Below the pieces are notes generated by a model, which saw only the letters and a program-made list of their open reading frames with translations, was not told the origin of the DNA and did no database searches. Positions 1 to 5,214 of a stretch of DNA of 9,198 bases are shown here, piece by piece. The number at the start of each line of letters is the position of its first letter. Within the stretch, counting starts at the first letter, position 1. The stretch is from contig CBFHQG010000087.1 of assembly GCA_965657825.1 (NCBI GenBank), positions 1-9,198 of the forward strand, read 5' to 3'. This stretch comes from M55B157 sp965657825. GTDB lineage: Bacteria; Actinomycetota; Actinomycetes; S36-B12. The position numbers and the translations under genes are program-made.

Positions 1-119
1 CCCCTCTCTACGTTTACTGGTGCACTACCCCATGACACGAGGTCCGAAGTAATGACAGTTTCGGCCAGTCCATTGTCATCGATGTCCACCTGCGCGGTGA
101 CATTGGATGTCCCGCTACA
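1..119. other. Region downstream of nrdJ, no confident gene
   Basis: This stretch follows the nrdJ stop codon and runs to the window edge. It looks less GC-rich than the genes around it. On the minus strand, the frame in phase with nrdJ stays open from the nrdJ TGA to position 1 (about 39 codons). It would encode a polar, Asp/Thr/Val-rich peptide containing VDIDDNGLAE. The only obvious start in that frame is a GTG at 87-89 with no Shine-Dalgarno sequence. The plus strand also has one open frame here that runs antisense into nrdJ. Neither can be called a gene from this window. It could be the start of a neighbouring gene cut by the edge, or plain intergenic DNA. Confidence 0.3.
82..103 (-). 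terminator. Imperfect stem-loop after nrdJ, possible terminator
   Basis: ATGT-C-CACC and GGTGACAT pair around the loop TGCGC, giving an 8 bp stem with one bulged C. It begins about 16 bases after the nrdJ stop. There is no run of T after it, so it is not a classical intrinsic terminator. Actinobacterial terminators often lack the T run, which is why it is listed, but the call is weak. Confidence 0.25.
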
Positions 120-2957
120 TCAGCTGCAGCCTGAAGTGGCTCCGCAGCCTTCGCAGACGTAGCACGAACCGGCGGGGCGCATCTTGGTGCCGCAGGTCAT
201 GCACAGCGGGGAATCACTTGCCATGCCGGTGATCGCCTCGAGCAATTCCGCGGATGAATGGACCTCACGGGGAGCCTCGCGATCGGCCGGAGCAGCAGCC
301 GGCGCCTCGACGACCAGGGTCTCCTCGTCAACCGCAGCGTCGACAGGAGCATCGACCGCGGGTGCCGCGACGGCCTCGCCACCGTATTGCGAAGCCACCG
401 TGGCCGCGCGCTCCTCCGCGGTGTAGATGCCCAATTCCACTCGCTTGTCATAGGGCAGGTAGTCCAGCGCGAGACGACGGAAGATGTAGTCCATGATCGA
501 CTGGCTCATCCGGATGTCGGGATCATCGGTCATGCCCGCCGGCTCGAACTTCATATTCACGAACTTGCTGACGAACGCCTCCAGCGGAACCCCGTACTGC
601 AGCGCGATGGAGATCGCGATCGAGAAGGCATCCATCACACCGGCGAGGGTGGAACCCTGCTTGCCGAGCTTGAGGAACACCTCGCCGAGACCATCATCAG
701 GGTAGGACCCCGCGGTCATGTATCCCTCTGCTCCTGCAACGCTGAATGATGTCGTCATGGAGGGGCGTGACTTCGGGAGCCGCTTGCGGGTCGGGCGGTA
801 CTCGATCACGGTATCGGTGTCCTCCACCACCTCGGCCTTCTTGGCCTTCGCGTCACTCAGGGGCTGACCGACCTTGCAGTTGTCGCGGTAGATCGCAAGC
901 GCCTTCAGACCCATCTTCCAGCCCTGGAAGTAGATCTCCTCGACCTCTTCGACGGTGGCGGTCTCGGGCATGTTGACCGTCTTGGAGATCGCCCCGGACA
1001 AGAACGGCTGGACTGCGGCCATCATGCGCACGTGACCCATCGGGGTGATGGCGCGCTGACCCATGGCGGTGTCGAAGATCGCGTAGTGCTCGGTCTTCAG
1101 TCCGGGTGCGTCGACGACGTGGCCATTCTCGGCGATGAACTCCACGATCGCCTCGATGGTCTCCTCGGCGTAGCCGAGCTTCTTCAGGGCCCTCGGGATG
1201 GTCTGGTTGACGATCTGCATCGATCCACCACCGACGAGCTTCTTGAACTTCACCAGGGAGAAGTCCGGCTCCACACCGGTGGTGTCGCAATCCATCATGA
1301 AGCCGATCGTGCCGGTCGGGGCGAGCACGGAGGCCTGGGCGTTGCGCCACCCGTTGACCTCGCCGATACGCAGCGCGTCCGCCCACTCGTTGACGGCGAG
1401 CTTGAGCACATCCCCGTCGAGGCTGGTGACGCCGCGCACCGCATCCGTGGCGGCAGCATGCTTGCGCATCACACGCTTGTGGGCATCCGCGTTGCGGGCA
1501 TACCCCTCATACGGCCCGACGACGCCAGCGAGCTCAGCAGAACGGCGGTAGGAGGTGCCGGTCATCAACGAGGTGATCGATGCGGCCAGCGCCCGCCCGC
1601 CCTCGGAGTCATAGGGCAGACCCACAGCCATCAGCAACGCACCGAGATTGGCGTACCCGATGCCCAGTTGGCGGTAGTCGCGGGTCGTCGCTCCGATCGC
1701 CTCGGTCGGGAAGTCAGCGAAGCAGATGGAGATATCCATCGCGGTGATGACCATCTCCACGGCCCGACGGAAGGTCTCCGCATCGAAGGTGCCGTCGTCC
1801 TTCAGGAACTTCAGCAGGTTCAGGGAGGCGAGGTTGCAGGAGGAGTTGTCCAGGCTCATGTACTCGCTGCACGGATTGGACGCATTGATCCGGCCGGTCT
1901 CGGGGTTGGTGTGCCAGTCGTTGATGGTGTCGTCGTACTGGATACCCGGATCAGCACACGCCCAGGCCGCCTCGCACATGCGACGGAACAGCGCCTTGGC
2001 GTCGACGCTCTCGATAACCTCGCCGGTCTTGCGCCCGGTCAAGCCGAAAGGCTGATTCTCTTCAACAGCGCTCATGAACAGGTCCGAGACGCGCACGGAA
2101 TTGTTGGCGTTCTGATACTGAACGCTGGTGATGTCCGCTCCACCGAGATCCATGTCGTAGCCGGCATCACGCAGGACACGGATCTTGTCCTCCTCGCGCA
2201 CCTTGGTTTCGATGAACTCCTCGATATCGGGGTGGTCGACATCCAAGACGACCATCTTCGCCGCGCGACGGGTGGCGCCACCGGACTTGATGGTTCCTGC
2301 GGAGGCGTCTGCACCGCGCATGAACGACACCGGGCCCGAAGCGGTGCCTCCGGAGGAGAGCAGCTCCTTCGATGAACGGATGCGAGACAGGTTCAGCCCG
2401 GCACCTGAGCCACCCTTGAAGATCTTGCCCTCTTCGCGGTACCAGTTGAGGATGGAATCCATGGTGTCGTCGACGCTGAGGATGAAGCAGGCACTCACCT
2501 GCTGGGGCGAGGTGGTGCCGACGTTGAACCACACCGGTGAGTTGAAGCTGAACACCTGGTGCAGCAGCATCCAGGTCAATTCATGCTCGAAGATGTCGGC
2601 GTCTTCCGGGGTCGCGAAGTAACCGAATTCGCGACCTGCCTTGACATAGGTCAACACGACCCGGTCGATGAGCTGGCGCAGGCTGGTTTCGCGCTGCTCG
2701 GTGCCCACTGCACCACGGAAGTACTTCGTGGTGACGATCGTGGAGGCGTTGACGCTCCAGAAATCGGGGAACTCCACCCCGCGCTGCTCGAAGACGACGT
2801 CACCGGTCTTCCAGTTCGATTGCACGACGTCGCGCCGCTCCCAGGCCACCTCGTCATAGGGGTGCACGCCGGGAGTCGTGAACAGACGATCGATCGTGAG
2901 GCCCCTCGAGGTGGCGGATCCACCGGAGGTTGCGGATGCGTTGTTCGTCTCGGTCAT
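120..2957 (-). CDS. nrdJ: Vitamin B12-dependent (class II) ribonucleoside-diphosphate reductase
   Basis: This 945-residue cytoplasmic enzyme reduces ribonucleotides to deoxyribonucleotides, using adenosylcobalamin to generate the thiyl radical and needing no oxygen. The catalytic core shows C157 (SACFIL), the radical-site motif NPCSE at 361-365 (C363), and C374 in SSCNLASLNL; by family homology C157/C374 form the redox pair. PTGTIG is at 547-552. A TSCPD-type domain (GAEGYMTAGSYPDDGLGE and onward) occupies about 735-835. An Ala/Val/Asp-rich linker (855-905) leads to a Cys-rich tail with C919, C922, C932, C935, C938 and C944, the kind that re-reduces the active site. The length fits actinobacterial NrdJ. 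The ATG start has GAGGAGA 8 bases upstream. The gene lies 70 bp after nrdR and is probably co-transcribed with it, so it would be controlled by NrdR acting upstream of nrdR. The tail is intact, so the TGA is taken as a true stop. Confidence 0.97.
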   Translation of the reverse strand: MTETNNASATSGGSATSRGLTIDRLFTTPGVHPYDEVAWERRDVVQSNWKTGDVVFEQRGVEFPDFWSVNASTIVTTKYFRGAVGTEQRETSLRQLIDRVVLTYVKAGREFGYFATPEDADIFEHELTWMLLHQVFSFNSPVWFNVGTTSPQQVSACFILSVDDTMDSILNWYREEGKIFKGGSGAGLNLSRIRSSKELLSSGGTASGPVSFMRGADASAGTIKSGGATRRAAKMVVLDVDHPDIEEFIETKVREEDKIRVLRDAGYDMDLGGADITSVQYQNANNSVRVSDLFMSAVEENQPFGLTGRKTGEVIESVDAKALFRRMCEAAWACADPGIQYDDTINDWHTNPETGRINASNPCSEYMSLDNSSCNLASLNLLKFLKDDGTFDAETFRRAVEMVITAMDISICFADFPTEAIGATTRDYRQLGIGYANLGALLMAVGLPYDSEGGRALAASITSLMTGTSYRRSAELAGVVGPYEGYARNADAHKRVMRKHAAATDAVRGVTSLDGDVLKLAVNEWADALRIGEVNGWRNAQASVLAPTGTIGFMMDCDTTGVEPDFSLVKFKKLVGGGSMQIVNQTIPRALKKLGYAEETIEAIVEFIAENGHVVDAPGLKTEHYAIFDTAMGQRAITPMGHVRMMAAVQPFLSGAISKTVNMPETATVEEVEEIYFQGWKMGLKALAIYRDNCKVGQPLSDAKAKKAEVVEDTDTVIEYRPTRKRLPKSRPSMTTSFSVAGAEGYMTAGSYPDDGLGEVFLKLGKQGSTLAGVMDAFSIAISIALQYGVPLEAFVSKFVNMKFEPAGMTDDPDIRMSQSIMDYIFRRLALDYLPYDKRVELGIYTAEERAATVASQYGGEAVAAPAVDAPVDAAVDEETLVVEAPAAAPADREAPREVHSSAELLEAITGMASDSPLCMTCGTKMRPAGSCYVCEGCGATSGCS

Positions 2958-3010
2958 GCTGGTGTTCTCCTCATATCCTCAAAGGTGGGTGGATCGGCGG
3001 GTACTACTTG

Positions 3011-3044
3011 TCAGGGTGTGCTGATGGTCAGGGTGTGCTGGTGG
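3011..3044. repeat. 17 bp tandem repeat spanning the nrdR stop codon
   Basis: TCAGGGTGTGCTGATGG (3011-3027) is followed directly by TCAGGGTGTGCTGGTGG (3028-3044), with one mismatch. Read on the minus strand, the upstream unit encodes the last residues and TGA of nrdR, and the downstream unit repeats the same bases, TGA included, just after the gene. The unit length is not a multiple of three, so the second TGA is out of frame with nrdR. The next in-frame stop after the true one is a TAG nine codons on. Confidence 0.85.
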
Positions 3045-3555
3045 TCAGTTGCGGCTGTGGCTCGGTCTCGTTGTGGGCGTCGAGTGCGGTATCGACCGCC
3101 GGATCGACCGACGGGTCGACGCGGAGGGCGGCGATCTCTGCCTCGAAATCGGCGAGGGAGTCGAAACTGCGATACACCGAGGCGAACCTGAGATAGGCCA
3201 CCTCGTCGAGGTCGCGCAGGGGCCCTAGGATCGCCAGCCCTACCTCGTCGGCGGGAATCTCCGCGGCCCCGGTCGCCCTCAAGGCGTCTTCCACCCGCTG
3301 GGCGAGCAGCGCCAGATCGTCGTCGGAGACCGGGCGACCCTGGCAGGCCTTGCGGACACCGGAGACGACCTTGGCCCTGCTGAATGCTTCATGGGCCCCC
3401 GAACGCTTCACGACGGCGAGGACCGCTGTTTCAGCGGTTGTGAACCGACGATCGCACTCCGGGCAGTGGCGACGCCGCCGGATCGAGGTTCCATCGTCGG
3501 TGGTTCGGGAGTCGAGCACCCGAGAGGAGGTGCCACGGCAGAACGGACAGCGCAT
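3028..3555 (-). CDS. nrdR: Transcriptional repressor NrdR
   Basis: NrdR is a zinc- and ATP/dATP-binding repressor of ribonucleotide reductase genes; dATP-rich conditions favour DNA binding. The 175-residue protein has the N-terminal zinc ribbon with C3, C6 (CPFC) and C31, C34 (CPEC). An ATP-cone follows at about 46-136, with VVKRSGAHEAF, RKACQGRPV and the conserved end EVAYLRFASVYRSF. Beyond residue 145 is a roughly 30-residue acidic tail with a VDPS/VDPA/VDTA/LDA repeat, longer than the core domain needs and probably disordered. The ATG start is supported by AGGAGG (3561-3566) 5 bases upstream. It is the first gene of the nrdR-nrdJ pair and so probably regulates itself as well as nrdJ. The stop codon lies in a 17 bp tandem duplication. 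Confidence 0.96.
   Translation of the reverse strand: MRCPFCRGTSSRVLDSRTTDDGTSIRRRRHCPECDRRFTTAETAVLAVVKRSGAHEAFSRAKVVSGVRKACQGRPVSDDDLALLAQRVEDALRATGAAEIPADEVGLAILGPLRDLDEVAYLRFASVYRSFDSLADFEAEIAALRVDPSVDPAVDTALDAHNETEPQPQLTTSTP
3076..3120 (-). repeat. 12 bp coding repeat in the NrdR tail
   Basis: Three degenerate 12-base units and a partial fourth encode the tetrapeptides VDPS, VDPA, VDTA and then LDA (NrdR residues 146-160). The units share a GTCGA-type start. The repeat lies outside the ATP-cone, so it is likely to be a flexible tail that varies in length between strains. Confidence 0.75.
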
Positions 3556-3627
3556 GGAGGCCTCCTCTCGGTGGATAAATCTGGGGAAGGGATGGGGACC
3601 CCCTGTTGAGAACCTGGGGAGGAACCA

Positions 3628-3643
3628 CCACTACCTGTGGACG
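3628..3643 (-). promoter_or_regulatory. NrdR box 2 (weaker candidate)
   Basis: The minus-strand sequence CGTCCACAGGTAGTGG keeps the outer C-A and TAGTG positions of the NrdR box but has a poor centre. It is supported mainly by position: it lies exactly 32 bp from box 1, and functional NrdR boxes usually occur in pairs about three helical turns (31-33 bp) apart. A weak -10-like TGTTAT (3645-3650, minus strand) falls between the two boxes. The site overlaps a DnaA-box-like sequence, so the bases could serve either protein. Confidence 0.35.
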
Positions 3644-3659
3644 AATAACAACGGTGTGA

Positions 3660-3675
3660 CTACTAGATGTAGGAA
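3660..3675 (-). promoter_or_regulatory. NrdR box 1 (probable)
   Basis: On the minus strand the core reads CTACATCTAGT. It matches the NrdR-box core CWATATATWGT at 9 of 11 positions, with C for T and C for A at two of the least strict places. It lies about 105 bp upstream of the nrdR start, where an autoregulatory operator is expected. Flanking bases fit the full 16 bp consensus less well. Confidence 0.6.
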
Positions 3676-3760
3676 TCTAGCGTCCGATCGAGCAGATGGC
3701 AAGGCCAACACGACGCGACACGCGGGGGTGTTCGGACAATCGGTGGATGCCCGTCTGGAT

Positions 3761-3791
3761 GCACTCAGCTCGACGTGACGCACTCAGCTCG
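3761..3791. repeat. 12 bp direct repeat at the stop codon of the LysM gene
   Basis: GCACTCAGCTCG occurs at 3761-3772 and again, perfectly, at 3780-3791. On the minus strand the upstream copy holds the final Ser codon and TGA of the LysM gene, and the other copy follows 7 bases after it. This resembles the stop-codon duplication at the end of nrdR. Confidence 0.8.
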
Positions 3792-4230
3792 GCAGGAACA
3801 GGCGCTGCCCGGGAGCCAGGTGGGATCCGGTCAATCCGTTGATCGCCTTGATCTCGGCGATGATCGCTCGCGGATCCGTTTGGTTCGAGGACCCTTCGGT
3901 GGCCAGGCTCCACAGGGTGTCTCCGGGCTGAACGATCGAGGCCACCCATCCCTCGGGTGGCGTGGTTGACGCAGCAGTGGCCCGGATTGCACCGAGCACA
4001 ACAGCCAATGACACGATGATCAAGGCCATCACGACGAAGACAGCTCGTCCGCGGCTGGTCAGCCGCCAGGGGGATGCAGAACCGCGATAGTTGGTGTCGC
4101 GCAGATGGTTCCCCCGACGATGCTCGCGAGAATCACGGCAGCAGATGGTCGGGCGTGGGCCACGACGGGTACGGGTCGACGCCTGTACCGCATGAGCGCT
4201 CTGGGACGCTGGCATGGTCAGGGTGCTCAT
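3784..4230 (-). CDS. LysM-domain membrane protein, probable SOS-induced cell division inhibitor
   Basis: The 148-residue protein has an Arg-rich, probably cytoplasmic N-terminus (1-62), one transmembrane helix (about 63-85, VFVVMALIIVSLAVVLGAI) and a C-terminal LysM domain (about 97-147; VQPGDTLWSLA ... INGL ... LAPGQRLFLP) that would face the cell wall and bind peptidoglycan. The size, topology and position divergent from lexA match M. tuberculosis Rv2719c/ChiZ and C. glutamicum DivS, and resemble Bacillus YneA, which delay septation during the SOS response. No catalytic domain is visible, so a cell-wall hydrolase activity cannot be read from the sequence. The ATG start has a strong AGGAGGAGG (4236-4244) 5 bases upstream. 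A 14/16 SOS box begins 20 bp before the start, so LexA control is likely. The function is inferred from context; the LysM and membrane calls are seen directly. Confidence 0.85.
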   Translation of the reverse strand: MSTLTMPASQSAHAVQASTRTRRGPRPTICCRDSREHRRGNHLRDTNYRGSASPWRLTSRGRAVFVVMALIIVSLAVVLGAIRATAASTTPPEGWVASIVQPGDTLWSLATEGSSNQTDPRAIIAEIKAINGLTGSHLAPGQRLFLPS

Positions 4231-4249
4231 CGGGTCCTCCTCCTGGTGC

Positions 4250-4265
4250 TCGTAAACATGTTCGA
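4250..4265. promoter_or_regulatory. SOS box 1 (LexA operator)
   Basis: TCGTAAACATGTTCGA matches TCGAACACATGTTCGA, the mycobacterial-type SOS box, at 14 of 16 positions, with a perfect right half. It lies 20 bp upstream of the LysM gene start and just upstream of its ribosome binding site, where bound LexA would block transcription. Confidence 0.8.
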
Positions 4266-4281
4266 TCGAACATCTGTGCCA
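4266..4281. promoter_or_regulatory. SOS box 2, abutting box 1
   Basis: TCGAACATCTGTGCCA has a perfect left half (TCGAAC) and a degenerate right half, 12 of 16 matches to the same consensus. It starts at the base after box 1, so the junction forms the perfect palindrome GTTCGATCGAAC (4260-4271). It may be a second, weaker LexA site or the by-product of that palindrome. Confidence 0.5.
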
Positions 4282-4317
4282 TGTCTACCACGATCCGTGC
4301 GACACGTCCAGCACATT

Positions 4318-4333
4318 TCGAACAGGTGTTTGG
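4318..4333. promoter_or_regulatory. SOS box 3, lexA side
   Basis: TCGAACAGGTGTTTGG has a perfect TCGAAC half and a GTTTGG right half, 12 of 16 matches to the SOS consensus. It is the copy nearest lexA, 130 bp before its start codon, and is the likely site of lexA autorepression if the lexA promoter lies here. I could not identify convincing -35/-10 elements. Confidence 0.55.
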
Positions 4334-4452
4334 AAATGGCCGGGTGGGCGGCTCCCGTTGTCGTCATTGCAGTGAGTCTGCTGATGGGGTCTGACATCGC
4401 GGTGTGCGCGGCGTTCCGGCCCCTCCGCAGATCTCGACACCCGCACGACTTG

Positions 4453-4458
4453 AGGAGG
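4453..4458 (+). promoter_or_regulatory. lexA ribosome binding site
   Basis: A perfect AGGAGG sits 5 bases before the ATG at 4464. It decides the lexA start against an in-frame upstream ATG at 4404, which would add 20 residues unlike any LexA N-terminus and has no such site. Confidence 0.9.
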
Positions 4459-4463
4459 AACCC

Positions 4464-5174
4464 ATGGCAGCGCGTACCCGCTCACCACGCTCGACCACCA
4501 AGGCCAGCGTCACCGATCCGATCGCCTCAGACAGTGAGAGCTCCACGGCCGACACCAGCCTCACCGCTCGCCAGCAGGCTGTCCTCGAGGTGATCCGCCG
4601 CTCCATCACCGAGCGTGGGTACCCGCCGAGCGTTCGGGAGATCGGCGAGGAGGTCGGGCTCACATCCCCCTCCAGCGTGGCCCACCAGTTGCGCGCCCTC
4701 GAGCGCAAAGGGGTGCTGCGGCGCGACGAGCATCGACCCCGCGCTCTCGTGGTCTCCGACTCCTCCGCGACCACCGAGTCCGGCGTCGACCTCCGCCCCA
4801 GCGCCACCTACGTCCCCGTCCTCGGGGCCATCGCCGCGGGTGCACCACTCCTGGCCGAGGAGGCCATCGAATCGGTGTTCCCCCTCCCCCGTGAGATCGT
4901 CGGCGACGGAGAGCTGTTCCTGCTACGCGTCGTCGGAGATTCGATGGTCGATGCCGCCATCTGCGATGGTGACTGGGTCGTGGTCCGCCAGCAGCCCACC
5001 GGCGACGACGGCGACGTGGTGGCCGCGATGATCGACGGTGAGGCCACCGTGAAGGTGCTCAGTCGCCGCGATGGTCACGTGTGGTTGCTCCCGCGCAACC
5101 CGGCCTACGCCCCCATCGACGGGGACGAGGCGCATATCCTCGGCCGCGTCGTCACCGTCCTGCGTCGACTGTGA
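4464..5174 (+). CDS. lexA: SOS regulon repressor LexA
   Basis: LexA represses DNA-damage genes and inactivates itself by autocleavage when RecA filaments form. The 236-residue protein has a Ser/Thr-rich N-terminal extension (1-32), common in actinobacterial LexA. A winged-helix DNA-binding domain follows (about 33-97), with LTARQQAVLEVI, GYPPSVREIGEEVGL and the recognition helix SPSSVAHQLRALE. After a linker, the S24 peptidase domain carries the scissile Ala125-Gly126 (AIAAGAPLL), nucleophile Ser160 (GDSM) and general base Lys197 (ATVKVL). The 35- and 37-residue spacings equal those of E. coli LexA (A84/S119/K156), so autocleavage should be intact. It is divergent from the LysM gene across a region with three SOS-box-like sites, and convergent with the dinG-like gene. 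Autorepression is likely. Confidence 0.97.
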   Translation: MAARTRSPRSTTKASVTDPIASDSESSTADTSLTARQQAVLEVIRRSITERGYPPSVREIGEEVGLTSPSSVAHQLRALERKGVLRRDEHRPRALVVSDSSATTESGVDLRPSATYVPVLGAIAAGAPLLAEEAIESVFPLPREIVGDGELFLLRVVGDSMVDAAICDGDWVVVRQQPTGDDGDVVAAMIDGEATVKVLSRRDGHVWLLPRNPAYAPIDGDEAHILGRVVTVLRRL

Positions 5175-5180
5175 TCGCTG

Positions 5181-5214
5181 CCCCGGGCTGAGCCCTGTGC
5201 ATCAAGTCCCGGGG
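5181..5214. terminator. GC-rich inverted repeat between converging genes
   Basis: CCCCGGG (5181-5187) pairs perfectly with CCCGGGG (5208-5214) across a 20-base loop. An alternative inner hairpin, GGGC-TGA-GCCC (5185-5195), shares bases with the first arm, so only one can form at a time. It lies just after the lexA stop and over the last codons of the converging helicase gene, where a two-way terminator would be useful. No T run follows on either strand. Confidence 0.4.

Noticed and set aside
120..122. TGA of nrdJ as a recoded (selenocysteine or readthrough) codon
   Set aside because: The Cys-rich tail is complete and ends as expected for the family just before it, and the low GC3 of the following frame does not look like normal coding sequence.
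1032..2375. Long open frame on the plus strand opposite nrdJ (447 codons)
   Set aside because: It lies wholly antisense to a clearly recognised nrdJ, and its translation is low in complexity and shows no domain. Such long antisense frames are expected in GC-rich genes.
3556..3565. Palindrome GGAGGCCTCC covering the nrdR ribosome binding site as a translation switch
   Set aside because: The arms adjoin with no loop, so the RNA could fold only a 3 bp stem. It is too weak to hide the site and is probably a chance result of a GC-rich Shine-Dalgarno.
3556..3783. Cobalamin riboswitch ahead of the B12-dependent reductase operon
   Set aside because: I saw no B12-box-like motif or extended conserved leader. 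In actinomycetes such riboswitches usually control the B12-independent enzyme instead.
4404..4463. Longer LexA with 20 extra N-terminal residues
   Set aside because: The ATG at 4464 has a perfect AGGAGG at 5 bases; the upstream ATG has none, and the added residues do not resemble LexA.
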